This document shows positions 5,601 to 14,137 of a stretch of DNA of 15,520 bases, in pieces. Position 1 is the stretch's first letter. Every line of letters starts with the position of its first letter. Location of the stretch: assembly GCA_964496755.1 (NCBI GenBank), contig CAZCBD010000046.1, positions 1-15,520 on the forward strand, read 5' to 3'. The notes under the pieces were generated by a model. The model saw nothing but the letters and a program-made list of their open reading frames with translations, did not search any database and was not told the origin of the DNA. This stretch comes from CAZCBD01 sp964496755. Lineage in GTDB: Bacteria; Bacteroidota; Ignavibacteria; Ignavibacteriales; Melioribacteraceae. Made by a program: the position numbers and the translations under genes.

Positions 5601-8593
5601 TATAATTCTAGCTTCTTCTTTTCTTCAATTAATTCGTAACTTTCAATTACATCACCAATTTTTATATCATTAAAATTATGAATGTTAAGTCCGCATTCAT
5701 AACCGGCATCAACTTTCGAAACATCATCTTTGAAACGCTTCAATGAAGCCAACTGACCTTCATAAATAACAATACCATTTCTAAAAAGTCTGATTTTATT
5801 GTTTCTTAAAAGTTTTCCGTCTTGAACGTAACAACCTGCTACGGTGCCTAATTTCGGAACTTTGAATGTATCTCTAACTTCAACCGTAGCGGCTAATTTT
5901 TCCGTAACAATCGGATCCAATAAGCCTTCGAGTGCGGCTTTCACTTCACTTATTGCATCGTAAATCACATTGTATAGTCTAATTTCAATATTTTCTTTTT
6001 CAGCCATTTTTCTTGCGTTGTTTAATGGTCTAACATGAAAACCAATAATAATGGCACGTGAAGCTTGAGCCAAAATAACATCACTTTCACTAATACCACC
6101 CACGCCTTTGTGTATAACATTTACAGTTACTTCATCGTTAGTCAATTTCATTAATGAATCGGCAATAGCTTCAACCGAACCGTCCACATCACCTTTAACG
6201 ATAATCGGCAATTCCTTAATTTTTCCTTTCCCGGCTTGTGCGGCAATTTCATCAAGAGTAACCAAATTATGTTGCCGAAAATCTTGTTCGCGTTTTAATT
6301 GCTGGCGTTTAAGAGCCAAATCACGAACTTCTTTTTCGCTATCCATTACAACTACAACATCACCTGCTTGCGGTCTACCTTCAAATCCAAGTACTAACAC
6401 GGGAGTTGAAGGACCGGCTTCGGTTATTTTTTTATTTCTTTCGTCGAACATAGCTCGAACGCGACCGTGACAAATACCGGCTACAAAAGGTTGACCTACT
6501 TTCATTGTACCTTTTTGTATTAAAATAGTTGCCGTAACACCACGTCCCTTGTCTAGTTGCGATTCAATTACAATACCTCTTGGATTTCTGTTAGGGTTAG
6601 CTTTAAGTTCAAGCATTTCAGCTTCCAAAAGAATTTTTTCCAACAATTGGTCAATGTTTAAACCTTGTTTTGCGGATATTTCGGCACACTGATATTTACC
6701 GCCCCAATCTTCAACCAAAATATTTCTTTCGGCAAGCTGTTGTTTGATCTTTTCAGGATCGGCACCCGGTTTATCAATTTTATTGATGGCCACAATAATA
6801 GGAACGTTTGCAGCCATTGCATGATTAATTGCTTCAACTGTTTGAGGCATCACTGCATCATCGGCTGCTACAATTAAAACAACTATATCCGTAACACTTG
6901 CTCCGCGAGCACGCATGGCAGTAAAGGCTTCGTGACCGGGTGTATCTAAAAATGCAATTGACTTACCGTTTTCCAATTCTACTTTATAGGCACCTATATG
7001 CTGAGTTATACCACCGGCTTCGCCTGCAACAACATTTTCTCTACGGATGTAATCTAATAAAGAAGTTTTGCCATGATCAACGTGTCCCATAATAGTTACT
7101 ATCGGTGAACGCGGTTCCAAATCTTCTTCGTTTTCCACGTCTTCTTCCTGCTCACTTATGGCATATTCTTCTTGAAATTCCACTTCAAAACCAAATTCAT
7201 CTGTAACCAAAGTTATTGTTTCAACATCAAGGCGCTGATTAATTGATACCATTAACCCCAGTCCCATGCATTTTTGTATTACATCACTTACCGAAACTTT
7301 CATGATATTTGCCAGTTCGCTAACAGCAATGTACTCGGTAACTTTTATAATTTTTTCTTCTTGCAGCTGTTGTTCAATTAATTGTTCTTCTTGTTCGGCT
7401 TTTTCTTTTCTTTTTTTCTTCCTTGTCAAAGCTCTATCGGAAGTAACCAAATTATCTAACCCCATCATGGTTTCTTTTATTGCTTGGTCAACTGCCAATT
7501 GATCTATTTCAGGACGTTTACCTTTCTTCTTTTTCTTCTTTTTCGATTTTATTGTCAGTTCGTCCGGTGATAAAGCTATATCATCTTTTTTCTTTTTCTT
7601 CCACTTTTTCTTCGAACTTTTGGACGGACTTTCCGCTACATCTTTGGGAATATCCGTCTTTACTGTTAATTCTTTTTTACTTGTCTCGGACTTTTCTTTT
7701 GTTTTTTTCTTTTTGGGTTTTTCTTTTTTTCTGTCATTCTTTTCTAAATCGATTTTTCCGATTATCTTTAATCCGGTTTGTTCCTTTTCCAGTTTTAATT
7801 CCGAATCAGTTTTAAAAACGGCTCGTTCTTCAGAAACCACAGTTTTTTGGGTAGGAGAAGATTTTTCGGTAGCGGAAACTTTTTGAGTATCGGCATTTTT
7901 TTGAGTGTTCTTTTCAGGATCAATTTCTTTTTTTTCACTATTAATTCCACCAGCTTCAACTACATCAATTTTCACATCAGCTTCATTTTCATTGATATCG
8001 GCTTCGGATTTATCACTTATTGTATCATCAGCATCCGCTTGAGTAGTAATTGATTCTTGCTTCAAATCATTAACAACGCTGTCCGCTTTAGTATCTTCAC
8101 TCTCAATAATATTTTCAACTCCCTCGGGTTTAAACTCTTCATCGTTAGAATCTTCCGGAGAAACATCATTATCCGCTGAAACAAAAGAGGAATCATCTTC
8201 AGAAGATTTGTTCTGAGTAGATTCTTCAATTTCTTTTTCCGATTCAATAGGAGTGTTTTCATCAGCAACAGAATTTTCCGCATCATTTTCTTCGGCTACA
8301 GGTTGGATTGGAATATCATTTAATTCATCTTCAGGCTCTGGATCATCGTGTTTGCGTTCAATTCTTTTTTTATGAAACTCATTAACTTTTCTGTAATGAG
8401 ATTCGGCTTTTTCCATTTCCTTTTTATACTTTGCTTGAATATCTGCAAGCATCTCATCAGTTAATAATGACATATGAGATTTAACCGTATGACCTTTTTC
8501 TTGCAAAAAATTCATCAATACTTCTGTTGACAAGTTATATTCAGAAGCAAATTTATAAAGTCTTAGTTTTTTTGTTTTTTTGATATCGGGCAT
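5600..8593 (-). CDS. infB: Translation initiation factor IF-2
   Basis: GTPase that brings initiator tRNA to the 30S subunit and promotes subunit joining. It is 997 residues, longer than E. coli IF2 (890) because of the N-terminal region. Order: an IF2_N-type helical module (about 10-55), a long low-complexity region, a second IF2_N module (about 418-473), the G domain, then domains II to IV. The low-complexity part is acidic (about 85-215) and then carries lysine blocks (about 285-400). G-domain motifs are GHVDHGKT (503-510), DTPGH (550-554), NKID (604-607) and SAK (640-642). Domain III shows IVKGDVDGSVEAI, and the C-terminal initiator-tRNA domain ends near the stop. The ATG follows a weak GGTTGGTGAA. 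The gene lies 46 bases after nusA, with no ylxR or ylxQ between them. Confidence 0.98.
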   Translation of the reverse strand: MPDIKKTKKLRLYKFASEYNLSTEVLMNFLQEKGHTVKSHMSLLTDEMLADIQAKYKKEMEKAESHYRKVNEFHKKRIERKHDDPEPEDELNDIPIQPVAEENDAENSVADENTPIESEKEIEESTQNKSSEDDSSFVSADNDVSPEDSNDEEFKPEGVENIIESEDTKADSVVNDLKQESITTQADADDTISDKSEADINENEADVKIDVVEAGGINSEKKEIDPEKNTQKNADTQKVSATEKSSPTQKTVVSEERAVFKTDSELKLEKEQTGLKIIGKIDLEKNDRKKEKPKKKKTKEKSETSKKELTVKTDIPKDVAESPSKSSKKKWKKKKKDDIALSPDELTIKSKKKKKKKGKRPEIDQLAVDQAIKETMMGLDNLVTSDRALTRKKKRKEKAEQEEQLIEQQLQEEKIIKVTEYIAVSELANIMKVSVSDVIQKCMGLGLMVSINQRLDVETITLVTDEFGFEVEFQEEYAISEQEEDVENEEDLEPRSPIVTIMGHVDHGKTSLLDYIRRENVVAGEAGGITQHIGAYKVELENGKSIAFLDTPGHEAFTAMRARGASVTDIVVLIVAADDAVMPQTVEAINHAMAANVPIIVAINKIDKPGADPEKIKQQLAERNILVEDWGGKYQCAEISAKQGLNIDQLLEKILLEAEMLELKANPNRNPRGIVIESQLDKGRGVTATILIQKGTMKVGQPFVAGICHGRVRAMFDERNKKITEAGPSTPVLVLGFEGRPQAGDVVVVMDSEKEVRDLALKRQQLKREQDFRQHNLVTLDEIAAQAGKGKIKELPIIVKGDVDGSVEAIADSLMKLTNDEVTVNVIHKGVGGISESDVILAQASRAIIIGFHVRPLNNARKMAEKENIEIRLYNVIYDAISEVKAALEGLLDPIVTEKLAATVEVRDTFKVPKLGTVAGCYVQDGKLLRNNKIRLFRNGIVIYEGQLASLKRFKDDVSKVDAGYECGLNIHNFNDIKIGDVIESYELIEEKKKLEL

Positions 8594-8627
8594 TTCACCA
8601 ACCTGTTTTTTTTATTTTCCGGAACTA

Positions 8628-8647
8628 AAGAATAAACGTTTATTCTT
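8628..8647. repeat. Perfect 20-bp palindrome across the nusA stop codon
   Basis: The half-site is AAGAATAAAC, followed by its exact complement GTTTATTCTT. It covers the last codons and TAA stop of nusA and reaches into the 46-base gap before infB. RNA from the minus strand could fold into a stem of 8 bp with an ACGU loop. No T-run follows in the gene direction, so it does not look like a terminator. It may be an RNA-processing site or a protein-binding site, or chance in AT-rich DNA. Confidence 0.45.
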
Positions 8648-9890
8648 CCTCAAAATGATTTTTTAGTTTTAAGATTATTTCATCGGCTTTTTCTTTATCT
8701 AATTCATCTATTTCATACAGTTCTTCTTCGCCGGCTTGAAGAACTTCCAATGCAGTATCAAATCTATTATTAATTAATATCTCATAAATATCCTGTCCTA
8801 ACTCTTCTCGAAGATCTATCAATTCAATATCTTCATCGTCATCGTATTCATCAAAGGCTCTTTGTTCTCTTATAACATCGATATCAAAGCCGGTTAATTT
8901 CATGGCCAATCGGATATTTACGCCGTTACGTCCAACAATTAAAGATATTTGATCGCTATCGGCAAAAACCGAACATTTTTTTTCTTCAACATCAATTTCA
9001 ATTTGCTTAAGTTTTGCCGGAGCAAGTGCTCTTTGGATGTAAGTAATAGGATCGTCCGAATAATTTATAACATCAATATTCTCATTATTCAATTCGCGTA
9101 CAATTGCATGTATACGTACACCTTTCATTCCCACACAAGCACCAACGGCATCAATTCTTGAATCCATTGATTCAACGGAGACTTTTGCTCTTTCTCCGGG
9201 CTCGCGTGCAATTCCTTTAATTTCGATCACGCCGTCATAAATTTCAGGAATTTCAATTTCAAATAACCGTTGCAAAAACATATTATCAGCACGAGAAATA
9301 ATAACAACCGGACCGTTATTGGTTTTTTTCACTTCTTTAACTACCGCACGAACGGTTTCACCTTTTCTGTAGCGTTCGCGTGGTATTTGTTCAATTCTTG
9401 GAAGCAATAATTCGTTTTTGTTATGGTTTACCAAAACATCGTTTCTTCTAACCTGATAAATATCTCCAACAACAATTTCGCCTAACATATCTTGGTATTC
9501 GTTATAAACTAAATCTTTTTCAATTTCTCTGATTTTTTGATTTAAACTCTGTCTGGCCAAATTTATCAAACGTCTGCCAAAACTTGATAATTCAAGTTTT
9601 TCAACAAAATCATCACCTACTTCAAGTTCTTCTTCGTTGCCGCGTTTTTCTACTTCTTCGATGCTAATTTCCAAATTCGGGTCTTCAACTTCTTCAACAA
9701 TTTTTCTTTCCAAGAAAATTTCAATATTACCTTTATCCATATTTACAACCACATCGTAAACAGCATCTGGCCCAAATTTCTTTGTTACAAGTAAACCAAA
9801 AATATCCTCAATTATTCCGGCCAAAACATCTTTGTCCAGACTTTTTTCTCGAACCATTTGTGCAAATGATTCTACAATTAAACTATTCAT
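8640..9890 (-). CDS. nusA: Transcription termination/antitermination protein NusA
   Basis: Binds RNA polymerase and nascent RNA, modulating pausing, intrinsic termination and rRNA antitermination. Domains: N-terminal polymerase-binding domain (1 to about 130), S1 domain (about 135-200), KH1 with GMKG (254-257) and KH2 with GRNG (320-323). A very acidic linker DEYDDDEDIE follows. The end (about 365-412) is one helix-hairpin-helix-like repeat with ELGQDIYEILINNRFDTALEVL. E. coli NusA has two acidic repeats and Bacillus none, so the single repeat at 416 residues is intermediate. The start is well fixed by GGAGG (9899-9903), 8 bases before the ATG, the strongest ribosome binding site in the operon. 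It follows rimP by 17 bases. A palindrome overlaps its stop codon. Confidence 0.98.
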   Translation of the reverse strand: MNSLIVESFAQMVREKSLDKDVLAGIIEDIFGLLVTKKFGPDAVYDVVVNMDKGNIEIFLERKIVEEVEDPNLEISIEEVEKRGNEEELEVGDDFVEKLELSSFGRRLINLARQSLNQKIREIEKDLVYNEYQDMLGEIVVGDIYQVRRNDVLVNHNKNELLLPRIEQIPRERYRKGETVRAVVKEVKKTNNGPVVIISRADNMFLQRLFEIEIPEIYDGVIEIKGIAREPGERAKVSVESMDSRIDAVGACVGMKGVRIHAIVRELNNENIDVINYSDDPITYIQRALAPAKLKQIEIDVEEKKCSVFADSDQISLIVGRNGVNIRLAMKLTGFDIDVIREQRAFDEYDDDEDIELIDLREELGQDIYEILINNRFDTALEVLQAGEEELYEIDELDKEKADEIILKLKNHFEEE

Positions 9891-9898
9891 TTAAGTTG

Positions 9899-9903
9899 CC
9901 TCC
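9899..9903 (-). promoter_or_regulatory. Strong Shine-Dalgarno site of nusA
   Basis: GGAGG followed by CAACTTAA and the ATG of nusA, an 8-base spacing. It stands out because rimP, rbfA, truB and ribF have no comparable site, so NusA may be translated more strongly than its operon partners. Confidence 0.75.
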
Positions 9904-9907
9904 AAGA

Positions 9908-10360
9908 TCAAAAACTAATCTTTACTTTAGCTGATTTTATGTTTTCGAAATTTATTTTTATTTCTTCGTTTTTGTTTGAAAAAGTTAAAACTCCATTATC
10001 AACTGCTTTAAGTTTTGCTATGCATTTTTTTATTTCTTCAGCATTAAAATATTCAAGGTCAAAGTTTCTATTAATATTCTTTTTAAATTGTTGTATAAAT
10101 TTTAATGGTCTATCAACTCCCGGTGACGAAACGTCAAGTCTGTATTTGGTTTGAAGTATTTGAGTTTCTTCTATCTTATCACCGATTATTCTGCTTAACC
10201 TTGCACAATCTTTTGTAGTAATACCATTTTCACTATCTAAAAAAATTTCAACTATACGCTGTTTTTTATCTCCGCGAAGAATTAAATCAACCAATAAAAA
10301 ATCTGTTGATTTTATTTCTTCCGTAATAAGTTCTGATAATTTGTTTTTTAAATCCGCCAT
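9908..10360 (-). CDS. rimP: Ribosome maturation factor RimP
   Basis: Needed for 30S subunit assembly. From the ATG at 10360-10358 the protein has 150 residues, the usual length, starting MADLKNKLSELITEE. The family signature LDVSSPGVDRPLK is present with Val77 to Pro85, and a C-terminal SH3-like beta domain follows. An in-frame TTG at 10417 would add 19 residues (MCTRFALSGRFLLY...), but those codons run through the GC-rich hairpin of the leader and resemble no RimP N-terminus, so I prefer the ATG. No Shine-Dalgarno site is visible before it. It is the first gene of the nusA operon, 17 bases before nusA. Confidence 0.95.
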   Translation of the reverse strand: MADLKNKLSELITEEIKSTDFLLVDLILRGDKKQRIVEIFLDSENGITTKDCARLSRIIGDKIEETQILQTKYRLDVSSPGVDRPLKFIQQFKKNINRNFDLEYFNAEEIKKCIAKLKAVDNGVLTFSNKNEEIKINFENIKSAKVKISF

Positions 10361-10381
10361 AATTTTTTTATTTGCATATAA

Positions 10382-10404
10382 TAAAAATCGCCCACTAAGG
10401 GCGA
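10382..10404 (-). terminator. GC-rich hairpin plus T-run upstream of rimP (terminator or attenuator)
   Basis: Minus strand: TCGCCC, loop TTAGT, GGGCGA, then TTTTTA. A 6-bp stem with five G-C pairs and a five-T run is a good intrinsic terminator shape in an otherwise AT-rich stretch. It may end the upstream operon (symporter to MATE). It also lies downstream of the promoter-like sequence at 10417-10446, so it could sit in the rimP-nusA leader as an attenuator or a 5' stabilising stem. Confidence 0.65.
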
Positions 10405-10416
10405 ATCGAGTACACA

Positions 10417-10446
10417 AATTTAAAACTATATCTTTGAAATTCCAAA
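10417..10446 (-). promoter_or_regulatory. Candidate promoter of the rimP-nusA-infB operon
   Basis: On the minus strand TTGGAA and TAAATT are separated by 17 bases, four of six matches to each sigma-70 box. The same place also reads TTTG, 20 bases, TAAATTTG, which fits the Bacteroidota TTTG / TAnnTTTG promoter pattern. Both readings predict a start near 10410, just before the hairpin, in the 112-base gap between the MATE gene and rimP. It is a pattern match only. Confidence 0.45.
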
Positions 10447-10472
10447 TTTTAAAAATTCTTTTTATCGTAATT

Positions 10473-11768
10473 CTACTGTTCGTAAATATGTTTTTTCAGC
10501 ATTAGAAATAATAATCCCCCTCTTGAAATCATCCACAGAGTTAATGAAAACCATAATGCCGTATTGCCGTATTCAGTATTTAGTAGGTAGTACGAGGGGA
10601 AAAATATTAAGACTGAACTAATTAAAACGGAATTTCGCATTGCCTTGCCAGCAGTTGCACCCACAAATATACCGTCAAAAATAAAACAAACACTATTTAT
10701 TATTGGTGCAATAACAATCCATTTGTAATATACTTTTGCCAATTCAATAACTTTTGGAATATTGGTGTAAAACATAATTAAGCTTTGCTCAAAGAAAAAG
10801 TAAATAAAACTAATTACAACGGCTGAAGATAATCCCCAATAAAAACAATATTTAATTACAAGTTTTAATTTCGGAAGATTTTTTTCGCCGAAATAATTGC
10901 CAACCAAGCTTTCGGCTGCAAAGGCAAAGCCATCTATTCCATAAGCCACAATCATCCATAATTGCAATAGTATTGTGTTTGCGGCAACAATGTTATCTCC
11001 ATAATTTGCCGATACTGCTGTAAAATAACTTAGAACACTTATTAAGGCCACGGTTCTAATAAAAATATTTGTATTAAGTTTAAAAAACTTTTTAAACTCG
11101 GCATAGTTTTTTAAACCATCAGCAGAAAAATTTTTCAGTAAATTTTTATACTTTTTTAAAAACAGCAAACCAGCAATTAGTAATGAGATATACTGTGCAG
11201 CTACGGTGCCAAGGGCAACACCATCGGAGTTCATATTTAATACGTATACGAAGAATAAGTTAAACCCTATATTCAGCAGATTGCCCAAAACTGCTACCAC
11301 CATTGGGTATTTTGCATTTTGCATTCCTATAAACCAGCCTTGGAAAACATACAAAGCCAATGTTGCCGGCGCCGCCCAAATACGAATTTGAAAATAACTC
11401 TCTGCATAATACTCTACATTTTCGGAACCGGAAATTAAACTAAAGGCAATTTCGGAAATAACATTTTTAAACAATAATAAAATAAAAGCTACCAATAACG
11501 AAATAATTATTGCTCGAATAAAAATTGTAATTTGTTCTGTTTTATCTTTTTTGCCTTTTGCTTGTGCTGTAAATCCGGTAGTACCCATTCTAAGAAATCC
11601 GAATGCCCAATATATCGTACTGAAAATCATACTGCCCACAGCAATTGCACCTAAATAATAAACCTTATCTAAATGCCCCACTACAGCAGTATCAATTGAA
11701 CTTAAAAGAGGGATTGAAAGATTACTTAATATATTTGGAATAGCAAGATTTAGAATTTTTTTATTCAA
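10473..11768 (-). CDS. MATE-family efflux transporter, DinF-like
   Basis: Inner-membrane exporter of the MATE superfamily (cation- or proton-driven drug or metabolite export). The 431 residues are almost all hydrophobic segments, enough for 12 helices in two six-helix halves. The N-terminus IPNILSNLSIPLLSSIDTAVVGHL is the hallmark of the DinF branch; Asp26 in the first helix is at the place of its coupling aspartate (from memory). The start is a TTG at 11768-11766, with a TAG stop five codons upstream in frame and AGGA ten bases before; no ATG lies near. It follows proC by 17 bases. The substrate cannot be read from sequence. Confidence 0.9.
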   Translation of the reverse strand: MNKKILNLAIPNILSNLSIPLLSSIDTAVVGHLDKVYYLGAIAVGSMIFSTIYWAFGFLRMGTTGFTAQAKGKKDKTEQITIFIRAIIISLLVAFILLLFKNVISEIAFSLISGSENVEYYAESYFQIRIWAAPATLALYVFQGWFIGMQNAKYPMVVAVLGNLLNIGFNLFFVYVLNMNSDGVALGTVAAQYISLLIAGLLFLKKYKNLLKNFSADGLKNYAEFKKFFKLNTNIFIRTVALISVLSYFTAVSANYGDNIVAANTILLQLWMIVAYGIDGFAFAAESLVGNYFGEKNLPKLKLVIKYCFYWGLSSAVVISFIYFFFEQSLIMFYTNIPKVIELAKVYYKWIVIAPIINSVCFIFDGIFVGATAGKAMRNSVLISSVLIFFPSYYLLNTEYGNTALWFSLTLWMISRGGLLFLMLKKHIYEQ

Positions 11769-11785
11769 CCTTAAAGCATCCTAAT

Positions 11786-12604
11786 TTATTTTTCGGAAGA
11801 ATAAATTTTTTCAGCTTTTTCGGCTGCGGTTACAATTCCTTTGATCATTGACGAACTGAATCCAAAATGTTCCATTTGATTTAATCCGGCAATTGTGATT
11901 CCTTGCGGAGTAGTTACTTTATCAATTTCACGTTCCGGATGTTTTTCTTCTTTTAGCAACATTGCCGCAGCACCTTTTGCTGTTTGTGCAGCCATTAGAA
12001 GTGCTTCCTCGGAATGGAAACCAATTTCAATACCACCTTGAGATGCTGCTCTAATTGCTCGTAAGAAAAAAGCTGTACCACAAGCACACAAGGCGGTTGC
12101 CGGACTCATTAATTCTTCAGGAATTCTAATTGTTTTACCTACGGTATTGAATATTTTTTCGGTGATTTCAAAAGCTTTGCTTCCGTTATCGTCAGTAGCA
12201 ATGCAAGTCATTGACTCACCAATTGCAATTGCTGTGTTCGGCATTACTCTGATTACGGTATTTTTATTCCCTAATTTCTCTTTTATTTGTTTTATTGAAA
12301 CTCCGGGAATTACCGAAATAATAATCTGTTTTGAGGTTAAACTATTTTTAATTTCCTCTAAAAGTACATTTAGATTTTGAGGAGTAACCGTAAGCAAAAT
12401 AATATCCGCATTAGAAACCGCTTCTAAATTATTAGAAATTGCATTAAATCCTTTTTCGCAAAGAATTTTCAGTTTCTTTTTATTTCTTCTGGTTAAAACA
12501 AGATTATTAATTTTAGCAACTCTGTTACTTATAATACCTTCTGCAAGAGCAGTACCAATATTGCCTGAGCCAAGTATTGCAATATTCTTTTTTATCAAAG
12601 CCAT
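11786..12604 (-). CDS. proC: Pyrroline-5-carboxylate reductase
   Basis: Last step of proline synthesis: reduces pyrroline-5-carboxylate to proline with NAD(P)H in the cytosol. At 272 residues it has the normal length. A Rossmann fold starts with GSGNIG (12-17), and basic residues in LTRRNKKKLK suggest NADPH use. VMPNTAIAIGE and the C-terminal signature VTTPQGITIAGL (230-241) identify the family. Where E. coli-type enzymes have SGSGPAY, this one has CACGTAF (173-179). From memory that resembles ProC of Bacteroidota, so it is probably a lineage variant. It lies 36 bases after nhaC and 17 before the MATE gene, in the same direction. Proline as a compatible solute would fit its sodium-transport neighbours, but this is inferred. 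Confidence 0.95.
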   Translation of the reverse strand: MALIKKNIAILGSGNIGTALAEGIISNRVAKINNLVLTRRNKKKLKILCEKGFNAISNNLEAVSNADIILLTVTPQNLNVLLEEIKNSLTSKQIIISVIPGVSIKQIKEKLGNKNTVIRVMPNTAIAIGESMTCIATDDNGSKAFEITEKIFNTVGKTIRIPEELMSPATALCACGTAFFLRAIRAASQGGIEIGFHSEEALLMAAQTAKGAAAMLLKEEKHPEREIDKVTTPQGITIAGLNQMEHFGFSSSMIKGIVTAAEKAEKIYSSEK

Positions 12605-12640
12605 TTATTTTATCCAAATTTTAATTAATAAACAAAAAAT

Positions 12641-14137
12641 TTAAAGTACAAATAAAGTAATAATCGTATATAAAATTGCAGATAAAATGGCTGCAAGTGT
12701 TGCCAAGGGCAATTGCGTTAAAACATGATCCATTAAGTCCGTACCGGTAGCAACAGCAGATAAAATTGTTGTATCCGAAATCGGGGAACAGTTATCACCA
12801 TAAACAGAACCGCCGGTAACAGCTGCAAAACACAGCATGGTGAACATTGGATCGGGATTAATTGCATAAGCCAAGGGCATTGCAATGGGAAACACTACTG
12901 CATATGTCCCGAGCGAAGTACCAACCGAAAAAGAAATAAACATTGTTATAAATTGAAAAATCGCCGGTAACAAGAAAGGAATTATTAATCCGCTTGTAGT
13001 TCGAATAATAAAATTTGCCGTTCCTAATTCCGCACTCACATTTCCAAGCGTAACTGCAAGTCCAATAATAATAGCACCAATTGTTACGCCCTTGCAACCA
13101 TCAATAAATCCCTCAATAATTTCTTTTAAATTCATTCCTTTTGCACGCGCCAAAATCATCGCAGAAATCACAGATGCAATAAATGCAATTTCAATATATA
13201 ATTTGCCCGATAAGAAATACGGTACAATAGCTACACTCAATAAAGTAATGATAGGCAGAAAAAAATCTCCTAGCGAAGGGTTATACCCTTTTGCGGTTTC
13301 CGATTCGGTTAGTTCTTTTGAAACTAAAGGTTGCGAACCGTCTCTATCCAGTTTCCCCGTTGTTTTAACTCTCTCGATTGCCGCTTTCATTTTTTTTCCG
13401 TACCAAGGCATTTTTTCAATACTCACCAAAAACGTGAAAAGTATTGCAATCCACGAATAAAAATTGAATGGAATAGCAGAAAACAAATACAGGTTACTAA
13501 AATCCAGATCTTTAAAAAGCGGAGTTGTGCCAACAATCAAGCTTCCGATATAAATTGGCCATGCATTAAATGGAATAATGGTTGCAATTGGTGAAGCGGT
13601 TGAATCTATTATATAAGATAATTCTTCGTGACTAACATTTCTTTCATCGGCAACGGGTTTAACGGTAGAGCCTGCCAGAATTGTACTAATGGTACCGCCT
13701 TGATGAAACAATGTACCCAAAAGATAGGCAAAAAGTTTTGTTCTTATTCTTGTTTTTGCCATTTTATTTCCGGCCCACTTTGCAAAGAATTTTGCACCAC
13801 CGGTTTTTCCCCAAATTCCAATCAGTCCACCAAGTCCCCATAAATAAACAACAAGTATTTTCCCATACTTTTCGCTTCCAACTGCAGGAATTATGAATTC
13901 ATTAATAATATTAAATTTGCCGGAAATAATTCCGCCTAAGATAATTCCAACAAATAAAGAAGTAACAACTTCTTTTGTTTTAAAACACAAAAATAGGGTT
14001 ACAAATGCAGGTAAAATCGACCACAAACCGAAATCATTATTAATCAATTTATCGGGAATAAAATTTGTATTAAGCTTAATATAAATTAATAATGCCGGTA
14101 ATAAAATTATAATCAGCCATTTAAGATTATTTTTCAT
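12641..14137 (-). CDS. nhaC: Na+/H+ antiporter, NhaC family
   Basis: Inner-membrane antiporter that expels Na+ in exchange for protons; some relatives exchange organic acids instead. It has 498 residues with about 12 hydrophobic segments. Family blocks are GGTISTILAGSTVKPVADE from Gly147, DSTASPIATIIPFNAWP (178-194) with conserved polar residues inside the membrane, and GGSVYGDNCSPISDTT (442-457) near the end. The ATG overlaps the TGA stop of the upstream symporter by four bases (ATGA), so the two are probably translated in sequence. The exact substrate (Na+/H+, or malate/lactate as in MleN) is open. Confidence 0.9.
   Translation of the reverse strand: MKNNLKWLIIILLPALLIYIKLNTNFIPDKLINNDFGLWSILPAFVTLFLCFKTKEVVTSLFVGIILGGIISGKFNIINEFIIPAVGSEKYGKILVVYLWGLGGLIGIWGKTGGAKFFAKWAGNKMAKTRIRTKLFAYLLGTLFHQGGTISTILAGSTVKPVADERNVSHEELSYIIDSTASPIATIIPFNAWPIYIGSLIVGTTPLFKDLDFSNLYLFSAIPFNFYSWIAILFTFLVSIEKMPWYGKKMKAAIERVKTTGKLDRDGSQPLVSKELTESETAKGYNPSLGDFFLPIITLLSVAIVPYFLSGKLYIEIAFIASVISAMILARAKGMNLKEIIEGFIDGCKGVTIGAIIIGLAVTLGNVSAELGTANFIIRTTSGLIIPFLLPAIFQFITMFISFSVGTSLGTYAVVFPIAMPLAYAINPDPMFTMLCFAAVTGGSVYGDNCSPISDTTILSAVATGTDLMDHVLTQLPLATLAAILSAILYTIITLFVL

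Noticed and set aside
7500..7740. Possible frameshift at homopolymer-like runs in the lysine blocks of infB
   Set aside because: The frame is continuous through both IF2_N modules and the G domain, and AAA and AAG codons are mixed, so there is no sign of an indel.
7480..7886. Plus-strand open frames rich in Phe, Ser and Leu opposite infB
   Set aside because: They mirror the lysine- and glutamate-rich codons of IF2 on the other strand; no ribosome binding site or family resemblance.
8594..8639. Search for ylxR, ylxQ or another small gene between nusA and infB
   Set aside because: Only 46 bases with no open frame of useful length; these genes are absent here.
10361..10417. Longer RimP starting at the in-frame TTG at 10417
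   Set aside because: The added 19 codons are made of the leader hairpin and T-run, match no RimP N-terminus, and the ATG at 10360 gives the normal length.
10361..10472. Search for an initiator tRNA upstream of rimP, as in E. coli metY
   Set aside because: The gap is AT-rich, lacks any cloverleaf or TTCGA-type T-arm in tRNA context, and is explained by a promoter and hairpin.
12605..12640. AAATTTT / AAAATTT repeat between nhaC and proC
   Set aside because: Entirely A-T and expected by chance in this base composition.
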